NCBI GenBank assembly: GCA_019456165.1
Contig: VRUJ01000013.1
Span: forward strand, 1-64,000
DNA: 64,000 nt
Direction: 5' to 3'
From: Chloroflexota bacterium
GTDB taxonomy: Bacteria; Chloroflexota; Anaerolineae; Anaerolineales; UBA11579
Part shown: positions 16,161 to 25,457 of the stretch, in pieces
Numbering within the stretch: position 1 is the first letter of the stretch
Layout of the letters: every line of letters starts with the position of its first letter
The notes under the pieces: model-generated
Database searches by the model: none
What the model was told of the DNA's origin: nothing
Seen by the model: the letters and a program-made list of their open reading frames with translations, nothing else
Translations under genes and position numbers: made by a program

Positions 16161-17144
16161 ATGCCCGAAATTGCGGTAGCAGTCATAGACCCCGGGGGTG
16201 AACATTTTGCGCAAATGCTTTATGATGACATTCCAATAAAAAAGATAATACAAGTATTGTTGGAACGTTTGAACTTACCAGCGAAATTAAATTACGAACT
16301 CATTCATAAGGAAACCGATAAGGCACTGCCTCCTAAAGAAACGCTGCAGAAAGCAGGCGTTCAAGCCAGTGCAGAACTCATTCTGAAACCGATTCGAGAC
16401 AGCTTATTATTAAAGTATTTAAACAAAATATATAAAGAAGCCGAGAAAAAAATCAAAGACAAAATGTGGGATTTTGCCAAAGAACAACTTGCCGAGATTT
16501 TCCGGCTGGACCCAGAATATCAAGACCACCTAAATTTACAAAAAAAAGTATTAGAAAGACTTCCCCTGGACATAAACCTGACCGATCAGGCAGAAAGTCT
16601 AAAACAAGTCTCCCAATCTTCTTCATGCTGGAAACCGCTAGGTTGCGTTATCCTCGGAGTAGGAGGGTTGGGCGTCGGTTTAGTGGTTATCATCGTTGTC
16701 ATCGTGGCTGCGTTATTCAATCTGGATCTAGATTCTTTCAATCTTCCTGGCATTAGCGGGGGTGGTCCTGTACTAGGCACTGGAGATGTGCAAATCACCC
16801 TGCGTTGGAGCGGCACAGCGGACCTGGACTTACACGTTATCGACACATTTGGCGAGGAAATCTGGTTTGGCAACGAATTTTCTCAAAGCGGAGGCGAACT
16901 CGATGTAGATGCCAATGCCGGATGTAATGATATTATGAGCAGCCCGGTTGAAAATGTCTATTGGCCCACCAATGGCGCCCCCAATGGCACATATCAGATA
17001 GAGGTGGTCTATTATTGGGACTGCAATTCCGGTCCCACAGATTATGAAGTAACCATCAAACAAGACGAGCGTGTGTATGACGTTATCAGCGGCACTCTTT
17101 GGGAAGAAGATGAAACCAATTACGTGGGAGAGTTTTCGCGATAA
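16161..17144 (+). CDS. Ubiquitin-like N-terminus, membrane helix and YfaP/DUF2135-like domain
   Basis: A 327-residue protein with an unusual layout. Residues 1-80 look like a beta-grasp, YukD/EsaB-type ubiquitin-like domain (PPKETLQKAGVQASAELILKP). Residues 85-140 are a charged helical TPR-like stretch, about 157-188 is one membrane helix, and 205-327 resembles DUF2135 (YfaP): ITLRWSGTADLDLHVIDTFGEEIWFGN followed by SGGELDVDANAGC. The domain order implies a cytoplasmic Ub-like part and an external C-terminal domain. A strong ribosome site (GGAGG) precedes ATG 16161. Function is unknown; YukD-like domains occur in type VII secretion, but no other component is nearby. Confidence 0.65.
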   Translation: MPEIAVAVIDPGGEHFAQMLYDDIPIKKIIQVLLERLNLPAKLNYELIHKETDKALPPKETLQKAGVQASAELILKPIRDSLLLKYLNKIYKEAEKKIKDKMWDFAKEQLAEIFRLDPEYQDHLNLQKKVLERLPLDINLTDQAESLKQVSQSSSCWKPLGCVILGVGGLGVGLVVIIVVIVAALFNLDLDSFNLPGISGGGPVLGTGDVQITLRWSGTADLDLHVIDTFGEEIWFGNEFSQSGGELDVDANAGCNDIMSSPVENVYWPTNGAPNGTYQIEVVYYWDCNSGPTDYEVTIKQDERVYDVISGTLWEEDETNYVGEFSR

Positions 17145-17239
17145 CTTATTGTCAATCAAGTGTTTGGAAGAATTTAATTTCTCAAAATTAATTTCATTCT
17201 GCACCTAAGCCCCCCACTAGGTACTCCAAGGAGCGAGAT

Positions 17240-17917
17240 ATGGCATCCCCGCTTAATGATCCGAAGCTTGAAGCCCTGCTCGATCGTCTGCACATGCAGA
17301 GTGACGCGCAAGTCGCTGAAATTGACGCGTATTATGCGCGACGGGAGCATGAAAACATGCCCGTCAACGATATCTCCTTCGACGATCACACGCACCGCTT
17401 CTATGCGGACAAGATGGTGGCGCTCGACCGAAATAAAGCTGAGTTCTGCTACCAGCTCTGCCGCTCCCTGCGCGCGACGCGTGTCGTTGAAGCGGGTACT
17501 TCGTTCGGGGTTTCGACGCTATATCTAGCGGCAGCGGTGCGCGACAACCAGGTCGAGAACGGGGTGGTCATTGGAACAGAATACGAACCGAAGAAGGCGG
17601 AAATCGCGCGTGCGAACTTCAAGGAGGCGGGGCTAAGCGAGTTCATCGAACTGCGCGAGGGCGACCTGCGTCAGACGCTTCAAGATGTCGGCGGTCCCGT
17701 GGATTTCATGCTGGTCGACATTTGGGAAGTAGCCTTACCCGCCCTTGAGCGTGTCTCCCCAAGCCTGCGTCCAGGGGCCATTGTGGTGACAGATAACACC
17801 GCAGTAGACGCCGGCGAATACCGCGACTACTTCAAATTCCTGAATGACCCGAGCAACCGCTTCCGCACGATGACGCTCCCCTTCAAAGGCGGTTTTGAAC
17901 TTACTGTGCGTGTTTGA
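17240..17917 (+). CDS. Class I SAM-dependent O-methyltransferase
   Basis: A 225-residue Rossmann methyltransferase of the O-methyltransferase-3/CmoM-like class. Motif I is VVEAGTSFGVSTLYLAAAV (about residues 82-100), followed by VIGTEYEPKKAEIARANF and a DFMLVDIW acidic segment. A good ribosome site (AAGGAGCGAG) precedes ATG 17240. Base composition differs sharply from neighbouring genes: G and C dominate third positions and codons such as GCG, CGC and GTC are frequent. This suggests recent acquisition from a GC-rich donor, perhaps a proteobacterium. The substrate cannot be predicted. Confidence 0.85.
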   Translation: MASPLNDPKLEALLDRLHMQSDAQVAEIDAYYARREHENMPVNDISFDDHTHRFYADKMVALDRNKAEFCYQLCRSLRATRVVEAGTSFGVSTLYLAAAVRDNQVENGVVIGTEYEPKKAEIARANFKEAGLSEFIELREGDLRQTLQDVGGPVDFMLVDIWEVALPALERVSPSLRPGAIVVTDNTAVDAGEYRDYFKFLNDPSNRFRTMTLPFKGGFELTVRV

Positions 17918-18219
17918 CTCGTTGAACCAGGGATAACGAGTGTGTTTTGTTTTTGCCATGATTGGCCGCGCACCATGGGACGAGGATGAAACTAATTCAT
18001 GGGGGTTTTATAGGTAAATCTTGATATTGAAGGATTAATTGTCTCAAATTTTCAAATGAGGATGGTGATAAGATTTCATGTAGGGGCGACGCATGCGTCG
18101 CCCGTTCTGAAGTTATGTGAATCGAGGGTCGGTCTATATAAGGCTGACTGCTTTAATTAACCATTTTAGACGCTTTGATTTCGTCGCAAGATGCTTCACC
18201 CCCACATTAGTAGTAATTA
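17918..18219. other. Intergenic region with a palindrome
   Basis: About 300 bases with no coding frame of note, containing a perfect 20-bp palindrome at 18084-18103. The flanks resemble neither neighbour. Confidence 0.5.
18084..18103. repeat. Perfect 20-bp palindrome (GGGCGACGCA + reverse complement)
   Basis: GGGCGACGCA is followed directly by its reverse complement TGCGTCGCCC. It is GC rich in an AT-rich spacer, located after the GC-rich methyltransferase and before the convergent kinase gene. It could be a dispersed palindromic repeat or a bidirectional transcription-end structure; no T run follows. Confidence 0.7.
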
Positions 18220-20259
18220 TTACGGCACAGACACCGGCTGCCAGGCGGGTTCACTATCCGTGAAATCTGGGCTGTTGGAAATATTTATTTCTTCACGCCC
18301 CAGGCTGTCCATAATATAGATCTCTGAGTTTTGGTCACGCGTGGAGGTAAACACGATCCATAGACTGTCTGGCGAAAAGTCTGGGTCTTTGTTTCCCAGG
18401 GTCTCGGTTAACTGAAAGATATCCGCGCCCGAAGTATCAACCACCACCAGGTAGATCTCGTTTTGGCTAGAACCTACTCCAGTGAAGGCAATGGTCAATC
18501 CATCTGGAGACCAGGCAGGATCATCTATCGCGCCAACTGTCTCGCGGATGCGGTCAAGCACATCAAAAGGCCTTGGATCCACACCAATTCCGTTCCTCAA
18601 GAACAGGTTGGCAGGCGCGCTGCGAATCGAAATTGCATATCCCAGCCACAGCCCATCGGGTGACCATGTAGGCGAAAATTCAGCCGCATAACCACGCGTT
18701 GCGAAGAAGGGTTCGCCGCTGCCGTCAGCATTCATAATGTATATTTGACGGGTTGGTCCCGGGCGTTCTGCTACATAAGCGATGCGGGCGCCATCCGGAG
18801 ACCAGGCCGGATCGAAATCATCCGCATCCGGTAATGCTCCAGTGCCTTCTAGCCAGCCGGCAGTCAAGTTCACAGGTTCTCCGCCGTCGGCGTTGATCAT
18901 CCAAATATCTAAACCGAGATCATTTCCATATATATCTCTGCCCCCATCCGCTACGTATAGCAGCCTGGTGCCATCCGGCGACCATTCCGGGTGGCTTTTA
19001 TTAACCTCATCAAAGGTTAACTGAGTGATCTCGCTGCCATCCAAACGCATCGTGAAAATCTGAAAGTGTCTTCCGGCACGGTTGCTCACGAAGGCGATCA
19101 AGCCTCCACTGCCCATGGGCGTTGGTTCCAACATAGGAGCATCAGTAGGCAAAGGTGTTTCGGTTGCGTTAACACTCACGATAGTTTGTGTCGCCTGTGC
19201 AAGTGTAGGCGTACTTGTGTACACCGCGGCCAAAGCTTCCTGAGTAAGACGAGCTTGAGATGTATTCACCGCGGCAACATCATTGAAGTCGTCATCATCA
19301 CCCTCAGAGGGTGAATCTGGGAGCATGAAAAATGCTATCAGCGCAACAACACCAATTAGACCCACGAAACCTAATATTAAAGGCATCTTACTTTTTTTAG
19401 GAGTAGATGGGATTGTCGCAGCAGCACTATCCGATTTTACCGTAGGCAGCATGGTGGACCGGAATGTTTCATCTTGAAGCGCTGCTCTAAAACCTTCTAC
19501 ATTGGGAAAACGCTCTTCAGGTTGAATTGCCAACCCGCGCTGTATTGCCGCGTCTACATTTTCTGGAATTGCAGGATTGATCTCGGGCAGAGGGGTCAAG
19601 GTCGCGCGCCCCAACATGCGTTCAACTGATTCGGCGGGAGAATCGTTCACTAACAATTTGTATAACGTTGCCGCCAAGGCATATTGGTCTGATAAAGGTG
19701 TCGTGCTGCCAGCACCGTACTGTTCTGGAGGGGCGAATCCTGGAGTGAGGCCGCGCGCGCCAGTTGTGGTTACCGAATCAGTAGCTTTAGCAATTCCAAA
19801 ATCTACTAGAGTAATATCTCCCTTGGGAGTTATCTTGATATTGGAGGGTTTAATATCCCTATGGATTACAGGTGGATTTTGGGTGTGCAGATAGGTTAAC
19901 GCATTTCCGATTTGGTTTCCCCAATCCAAAACCGTTTCTACTGGTTGGGGTCCTTCCCTCTCCAAGCGCTCAGAAAGGTCCTCGCCAGGAATATAATCCA
20001 TAACCAGGTATTGTGTTTCATCTAATACAAAGTAATCGGTAACGCGGGGTAAATTTGAATGGCGTAAGCTAGCTAATAACTTGGCTTCACGAATAAATTG
20101 ACGGGAGGTGTGTTCACCAGGAGTGATGTTTGTCTTGATGGCAACCTTTGTATCCAGGGATGTATCGTAAGCTAAATAGACTGTTCCCATACCCCCCTCG
20201 CCCAATTTATTTTCGATGCGATAGCGATCCTTCAATAGGGTATCTGGATTGAGTTCCAT
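18220..20259 (-). CDS. Membrane serine/threonine protein kinase with PD40 beta-propeller sensor
   Basis: A 679-residue PknB-type kinase. The kinase domain (about 10-270) has KLGEGGMGTVYLAYD, VAIK (ATP-binding Lys), VIHRDIKPSNIKI (catalytic loop) and LVDFGIAKA. A membrane helix follows (about 298-318, LILGFVGLIGVVALIAFFM). The extracellular part (about 385-679) holds repeated WSPDG units typical of PD40/TolB propellers, such as HPEWSPDGTRLLYV, DPAWSPDGARIAYV and SPTWSPDGLWLGYA. The propeller probably binds an envelope ligand and regulates the inner kinase, as in many Chloroflexota kinases. The gene is monocistronic or leads a short run with the lipoprotein gene upstream. Confidence 0.92.
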   Translation of the reverse strand: MELNPDTLLKDRYRIENKLGEGGMGTVYLAYDTSLDTKVAIKTNITPGEHTSRQFIREAKLLASLRHSNLPRVTDYFVLDETQYLVMDYIPGEDLSERLEREGPQPVETVLDWGNQIGNALTYLHTQNPPVIHRDIKPSNIKITPKGDITLVDFGIAKATDSVTTTGARGLTPGFAPPEQYGAGSTTPLSDQYALAATLYKLLVNDSPAESVERMLGRATLTPLPEINPAIPENVDAAIQRGLAIQPEERFPNVEGFRAALQDETFRSTMLPTVKSDSAAATIPSTPKKSKMPLILGFVGLIGVVALIAFFMLPDSPSEGDDDDFNDVAAVNTSQARLTQEALAAVYTSTPTLAQATQTIVSVNATETPLPTDAPMLEPTPMGSGGLIAFVSNRAGRHFQIFTMRLDGSEITQLTFDEVNKSHPEWSPDGTRLLYVADGGRDIYGNDLGLDIWMINADGGEPVNLTAGWLEGTGALPDADDFDPAWSPDGARIAYVAERPGPTRQIYIMNADGSGEPFFATRGYAAEFSPTWSPDGLWLGYAISIRSAPANLFLRNGIGVDPRPFDVLDRIRETVGAIDDPAWSPDGLTIAFTGVGSSQNEIYLVVVDTSGADIFQLTETLGNKDPDFSPDSLWIVFTSTRDQNSEIYIMDSLGREEINISNSPDFTDSEPAWQPVSVP

Positions 20260-20367
20260 AAGCTATAAGTATAAATCAATTTTATATATATGTGTACTAG
20301 AGTATGTTTTCTATTTTGTTATTTCTAATTGGTCGAAAAGTGCTTAATCCCTTAAAAACTATCGAAA

Positions 20368-21372
20368 TCATGGACTGAGAACAATTTCCACACTGGAAAG
20401 ATGAACGGTTCCCGGAATATTGAAGCCAAGTTCGCGAACCGTTATTAACACCCATGTAGGTTCATCTACATTATAGGTGATTTCCGCGGCAAAGAAAGCA
20501 TATTCCTCTCCCTCTTGAAATACGACCGTCGCCATACCATAGCTGACAATATTTCCATCCCGATCGATCAGTTCTACGGCGAGGGGTTGCTCGCTGTCTG
20601 TGCGTGCTAGCCCAGTAATTAATAGTGTCTCACCCTGTATCATCACGTTTGCAAAGGGTTGTTGGATAATGATATTTTCCAAAGTATCCCGATAACGCGT
20701 AAGCTCAGTGGGTCCAACTGATATTAAGATTAAATCTATGGAAGCCAAGGCCCGAAGCCGTCCAAATTCATCATCTACGCTTACTTGCAACCTGGCTGCT
20801 TCTGCGACTCCGACAATTTCGAAATCCAAATCGGTTAGCACATTGAATCTTGTCATTGAGGCAGGTATCATGACATTTAATATCTTGCGGGAAAGAGTGC
20901 GCCCATCTTCACCAAACAATTCTACGTGCACCCTGCCATTGGGGCCTGGTTCCAAATTAGCCACCAACCGAAACGGAGAGGTTACTTTTGATAAATCTCC
21001 GGGCCTGTAAATTAGAATCTCCCCTTCCGGATAGATCGAATCAGGGTTAATCAGGCTTACGCTAGTGGGGGTTGGTGGCAGGGGGTTGTTGGGATCGGGC
21101 ATCGCCACAATACTCGTGGCTGTGGTCGAAATAGGTCCATCGGTTTCAGAATCAGGTTGGCTGGTTTCATCTGACGGAAATTGCGCGTCAGCTGTTGAGG
21201 TTAGATCAATTGTGCTTATTTGCCCACCAGTAGCTGTTGGGTTGGAGATGGAACCAGCTTCACCCGTCTCAACATCAATTCCAGACCCGCTCGCGCAGGC
21301 GTTGAGGAAAAAAACAACTCCTTGAAAGATTAATAATAAAGTGGTGGGGGATTTCTTTTGGGCAATCTTCAT
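20368..21372 (-). CDS. Secreted lipoprotein, unknown function
   Basis: A 334-residue protein with a signal peptide ending in a lipobox (VFFLNAC, Cys about residue 26). A low-complexity Ser/Thr/Pro/Asp linker (about 30-110) is followed by two beta-rich regions (about 115-220 and 225-334) that look immunoglobulin-like: TSPFRLVANLEPGPNGRVHVELFGEDGRTL and VMIQGETLLITGLARTDSEQPLAVELIDRDG. The second recalls Gmad2-type domains but I am not sure. It lies between a receiver-only regulator and the PD40 kinase on the same strand. Confidence 0.6.
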   Translation of the reverse strand: MKIAQKKSPTTLLLIFQGVVFFLNACASGSGIDVETGEAGSISNPTATGGQISTIDLTSTADAQFPSDETSQPDSETDGPISTTATSIVAMPDPNNPLPPTPTSVSLINPDSIYPEGEILIYRPGDLSKVTSPFRLVANLEPGPNGRVHVELFGEDGRTLSRKILNVMIPASMTRFNVLTDLDFEIVGVAEAARLQVSVDDEFGRLRALASIDLILISVGPTELTRYRDTLENIIIQQPFANVMIQGETLLITGLARTDSEQPLAVELIDRDGNIVSYGMATVVFQEGEEYAFFAAEITYNVDEPTWVLITVRELGFNIPGTVHLSSVEIVLSP

Positions 21373-21396
21373 TTATGATATTGAAGGGAATTAATT

Positions 21397-21765
21397 TCAA
21401 TCGTCTCCAGAGTGTTTTTGAATCAATTCTAACAAGGTTTGTAATCTTGCCGGTTTAATCAAGAAAGCTTGAGGCGCGACTTCTTTGACAAGTTCAGCTG
21501 TATTGATTCCAACTCCTGCTGTCAGGATGATAATAGGTATATCAGCCGTCTTTTTTCGACTCCTCACCTTTTTAAGTACATTAATACCATCCATATCACC
21601 TAAATTCAAATCCAGTAAGATCAAATCCGGATCATGCTCAGTTGCTGATTTTATTGCTTCCTCTCCTGAGTTAGCCGTTATGGCTTCTTGGCCGAGGATT
21701 TCAACAGCCTGCGTTAGAAGGCTCAAAGTTAATGGATCATCATCAACAATTAAAACCAAAGTCAT
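21397..21765 (-). CDS. Single-domain response regulator (CheY-like receiver)
   Basis: A 122-residue stand-alone receiver: VDDDPLTLS (acidic pocket), LILLDLNLGDMDG (phospho-acceptor Asp near 53), IIILTAG (Thr) and FLIKPAR (Lys). There is no output domain, so it acts by protein contact or as a relay. No cognate kinase is adjacent. It is 24 bases upstream of the lipoprotein gene on the same strand. Confidence 0.9.
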   Translation of the reverse strand: MTLVLIVDDDPLTLSLLTQAVEILGQEAITANSGEEAIKSATEHDPDLILLDLNLGDMDGINVLKKVRSRKKTADIPIIILTAGVGINTAELVKEVAPQAFLIKPARLQTLLELIQKHSGDD

Positions 21766-21914
21766 AAAATCTTCTTACCTGAACTTGTTGTTGAGCGAGT
21801 AAATGATTCGGTTGAAAAGAGCACCTTTCACAACCAACGCTTAGTTTATCACGCTATCATCAGGCAGAATATGACAATTATTACTGAGATATATATAAAT
21901 AACGTTTCAGGTTA

Positions 21915-23417
21915 TTAAAGTTTGTATATTTCGGTGAATTTATCCTTCAGGTATTTAAGATATGGACCGCCATTTATCTTTGAGCCGGTGATTCGCTGGA
22001 TCAATTCTTGAGGCTCGAATTTGGCTCCGTGGCGGTGGATCTTATCCCTCAGCCAGGAAAGCAATGCAGCAAAATCGGCGTTTTCGATCTTGTCATATAG
22101 ATCGGGGATATCTTCCTGGATCTTCTCCCACAGTTGGACTGAAATCAAATTCCCCAGTGCGTATGTTGAAAAATACCCAAGATATCCCATCGACCAATGT
22201 ACATCCTGCAGCACACCTTGAGCATCATCTGGAGGTGTGATACCCAAATATTCCTGCATGCGAGAATTCCAAACTTCAGGTAGGTCTTTTACTTCTAAGC
22301 TGCCTTCCAACATGGCGATCTCAATTTCCAAGCGCAGCATAATATGCAAATTGTATGTGGCCTCATCTGCTTCGACACGTATGAGGGAGGGTTTTACCTG
22401 GTTAATACCGATATAGAATTCCTCCGAGCTTAGGTTACCTAGCTGGCTGGGAAAGACTTCTTGCAGCCTCGGGAAGTAGTAAGACCAAAACTGCCTTGAA
22501 CGCCCTACCAAATTCTCCCACATGCGGCTTTGTGATTCGTGTACCGCCAGAGATGCGCCTCCATAAAGTGGAGATCGGGCTAACTCTTCACCAATACCTT
22601 GTTCGTACATTGCGTGCCCAGCCTCATGCAGCGCCCCGAAAATATAGGGATTGAAAAAATCCTCACCGAAGCGTACGGTAATGCGTTGATCCCCATAACC
22701 CAAATTTGTGGCAAATGGGTGTGTGACTTTATCTTGACGGCCGCGGTTCAAATCATAACCGAATTGAGTGAACACTTCTGCGCCAAACTCCTTCTGTTTT
22801 TGCTCATCAAAGTGTTGGTGCAAAAATGAATCGTCTGCTTGCTTTTTTTCTGCGATCGCTTTAATTAATTCGACTTGTTTGGGGCGAATGTCATTGAAGA
22901 TCGCCTGAACTTCCGCGGTCTTCATATTGGGCTCGTAATTATCCAAGACCGTGTCATAAACATGATCATACGGTGCGAATAATTCCGCATATCGTTGGTT
23001 CCAATCTACTACCTTTTCGAGGTGGGATTCAAAGCTGGGAAAATCGGAATTCTCACGCGCCTGCCGCCATGCAAGACCACCAACCGAGGCCATCTCTGCT
23101 CGTTCGGCAACCATTTCTGAAGGAACTTTGGTGGCCTTTTCAAAATCTCGTTGGGTAACTTTGATGAGTCTGGCATCGTTTGAATCGGGGTCAAGGTCGC
23201 TGACCTTTGAATTCAAATCTTTAAGAAGCTTACCAACTTCTATAGAAGTGAATTTCTGGTGAGCGATCTTACTTACCGTTCCCATAATACTTCCGCGCGC
23301 CTGCGCCCCACCGGGAGGCATATAAGCTTGTTGGTCCCAACCCAAGAGAGCGTTAGCCCTGGATAGATCATCCACTTCTTCCAGAATAGTCTTTAGTTGC
23401 GCGAGTTTCTTTTTCAT
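21915..23417 (-). CDS. Carboxypeptidase Taq family metallopeptidase (M32)
   Basis: A 500-residue zinc carboxypeptidase. The HEAGHAMYEQ segment (HExxH) is at about residues 266-275, with the family's downstream ESQSRMWEN Glu. Other M32 signatures include LLGWDQQAYMPPGG near the N-terminus and MGYLGYFSTYALGN near the C-terminus. It removes C-terminal amino acids from peptides and needs a divalent metal. Length is normal and all motifs are intact. There is no signal peptide, so it is cytoplasmic. Confidence 0.95.
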   Translation of the reverse strand: MKKKLAQLKTILEEVDDLSRANALLGWDQQAYMPPGGAQARGSIMGTVSKIAHQKFTSIEVGKLLKDLNSKVSDLDPDSNDARLIKVTQRDFEKATKVPSEMVAERAEMASVGGLAWRQARENSDFPSFESHLEKVVDWNQRYAELFAPYDHVYDTVLDNYEPNMKTAEVQAIFNDIRPKQVELIKAIAEKKQADDSFLHQHFDEQKQKEFGAEVFTQFGYDLNRGRQDKVTHPFATNLGYGDQRITVRFGEDFFNPYIFGALHEAGHAMYEQGIGEELARSPLYGGASLAVHESQSRMWENLVGRSRQFWSYYFPRLQEVFPSQLGNLSSEEFYIGINQVKPSLIRVEADEATYNLHIMLRLEIEIAMLEGSLEVKDLPEVWNSRMQEYLGITPPDDAQGVLQDVHWSMGYLGYFSTYALGNLISVQLWEKIQEDIPDLYDKIENADFAALLSWLRDKIHRHGAKFEPQELIQRITGSKINGGPYLKYLKDKFTEIYKL

Positions 23418-23457
23418 ATTTTCTTCTTTCCTCTCAGTTCGTTTTCTTAATCGTTAA

Positions 23458-24399
23458 CTATACAATTCTAGAACTTAAAGGTTCATTTCTTAAAGCCCCA
23501 AGAACTTGATTTGCGACATCTTCGGAGGAGCGCGCTTGGGCTTCGACTGTCTGCGCGCCAATGTGCGGGGTTGCTATCAGGTTGGGGTGGGCCACCAGCG
23601 CGGTAAGTCCCGGGGGTTCCTTGGCGAAAACGTCTAACGCTGCTCCCCCCACCTGCCCAGATTCAAGACTGCCGTGCAGTGCAACTTCATCGATAACTCC
23701 GCCTCGCGCTGCGCAAATTAAGTAAACTCCGCGTTTCATACTTGCGATAGCCTGCCCGTCTATCATGCCGCGGGTTTTGGGGTTTAGTGGCAGATGCAAA
23801 CTAATGAAATCTGCGCGTGTGTAAAGCTCGTTAGGAGTTACCGGCTCAGCTCCCCGGCTGCGTATCTGACCATCATCTACAAAAGGATCGTAACCCAACA
23901 CCAGCATTCCAAATGCTGCCGCGCGTTGAGCTACTCCACTGCCAATGCGGCCTAACCCCAAGATACCGAGAGTTTTTCCCCAAAGCTCAATTCCTTTGAG
24001 TTCTTTTTTTAACCACTGACCTGATTTCATGGCATCGTCCGCGTGCGGGATGCGGCGCACTAATGCAAGCATCAATCCCAAGGTGTGTTCTGCTACTGCT
24101 GTAGTAGTCGCGTTGGGGGTATTCACCACCACAATTTGGCGTGATTGAGCCGCAGCCAGATCAATATTGTCCACACCCACACCAGCGCGCCCGATAACTT
24201 TGAGCTTAGAAGCAGCCTCAAAGACCTGCGCAGTAACTTTTGTGCGCCCACGCACCACCAAGGCGTGATAATCACCCACTTCAGCGAGGAGTTCATCAGC
24301 AGTGATGCCACTACGATCAGCGACATCACCAGCAGCTCTTAGGATTTTCTGGCCATTATCCGCCAGACCGTCTGTGATCAGAATTTTCCAGGTTGTCAT
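23458..24399 (-). CDS. D-2-hydroxyacid dehydrogenase, phosphoglycerate dehydrogenase-like
   Basis: About 313 residues from the chosen ATG (MTTWKILITDGL); the frame also has an ATG nine codons upstream at 24426. The NAD-binding motif is LGILGLGRIGSGVAQRAAAFGM. Catalytic Arg (CAARGGVIDE), Glu (DVFAKEPP) and His (ATPHIGAQTVEAQ) are in the usual order. The protein ends after the catalytic domain with no ACT or ASB regulatory domain, so it resembles short serine-pathway SerA enzymes, but glycerate or other 2-hydroxyacid specificity is equally possible. No serine pathway partner is adjacent. Confidence 0.85.
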   Translation of the reverse strand: MTTWKILITDGLADNGQKILRAAGDVADRSGITADELLAEVGDYHALVVRGRTKVTAQVFEAASKLKVIGRAGVGVDNIDLAAAQSRQIVVVNTPNATTTAVAEHTLGLMLALVRRIPHADDAMKSGQWLKKELKGIELWGKTLGILGLGRIGSGVAQRAAAFGMLVLGYDPFVDDGQIRSRGAEPVTPNELYTRADFISLHLPLNPKTRGMIDGQAIASMKRGVYLICAARGGVIDEVALHGSLESGQVGGAALDVFAKEPPGLTALVAHPNLIATPHIGAQTVEAQARSSEDVANQVLGALRNEPLSSRIV

Positions 24400-24667
24400 G
24401 ATTTCATACTTATATTCACTAATCAATTCTAAAGAAACTTAGTTTATGCTGTAGATCATCTAAAACATCTATCAGGCATCTTAGATTCGGACAAGTGGGG
24501 GGACAGAGCTGCAACATTATTAGTAAACCTACTAATCCCAAAAATTTTCGAAAAACCTCAATTGTTCAAACTCAGAAAGTATACCCTTAATTTGGTGCGA
24601 TAACTCAATTCCAGTGGATGATATAATCAACCTCATCTACCTATCCTAATAATTTGTGAGGCAGACA

Positions 24668-25457
24668 ATGAAACTCGAAGATTTGAATTCTGCACTAAGC
24701 GAACACATCCATCCAGATACTTTTCCGGTAGCCGTACGCATGGTCCCCCCAGGAGAAGATTTGCCAGAAAGAACAAAACGCCCTGCGCGTGATATGGATA
24801 TCCAGGTGACCATCTGCCAGGGTGTTGCTTTTTCTCGGCGCTATGGGTGGGCAGTCGGGATTGGAAATGAAGATCTGAACTGTCCATTGGCTGCCGCGGT
24901 TTTTGGATTCAAACCTATGCTGGATTACATGGTCGAAGGTCATGCGTGTTACCAGATGTTTACCGAAACGCTAAAAGGGGGCGAAAAAACCGAAACGGAA
25001 ACCGAAAAAGTACCTTACCAAAGTTATCAGTACGTGCTCAGCGCCCCACTACACCGCACTGCGTTCGAGCCTGATGTGGTGGTGGTCTATGGCAATGCAG
25101 CACAGATAATGCGCCTGACAGTCGCGGCTTTATGGAAAGAAGGCGGCAGGTTAACATCCAGCTTTTCCGGCCGGATAGACTGCGCGGATGAAATCTTAGT
25201 CCCACTGCGCACACAAAAACCAGAAGTTATCTTGCCTTGCAACGGGGACAGAGTGTTTGCCCAAACACAAGACCACGAGATGGCCTTCGCTTTTCCGTGG
25301 TCTTGGGCGCAAGCTGCTGGTGGAAGGTCTAGAAGGCACCCACAAAGGGGGCGTGCGATATCCAATCCCTACATTCTTACAATACACACCCAAGTATCCG
25401 CCGCATTACGACAAGATGCACGAGCTTTGGGCTAATGAAAAGGACAAAGATGCCTGA
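24668..25457 (+). pseudogene. DUF169 family protein, frameshifted near the 3' end
   Basis: ATG 24668 follows GAGG at proper spacing. The product resembles DUF169 proteins (VTICQGVAFSRRYGW, NEDLNCPLAAAVFGF, YQYVLSAPLHRTAFEPDVVVVYG). After MAFAFP (codons at 25280-25297) the frame leaves the family sequence, whereas another frame continues it: RGLGRKLLVEGLEGTHKGGVRYP and on to the stop at 25457. A single missing base near 25296 explains this. The shifted product would have an unrelated tail ending at 25435. It is either a recent mutation or a sequence error. The corrected stop overlaps the next gene by 8 bases. Function of DUF169 is unsettled. Confidence 0.8.
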
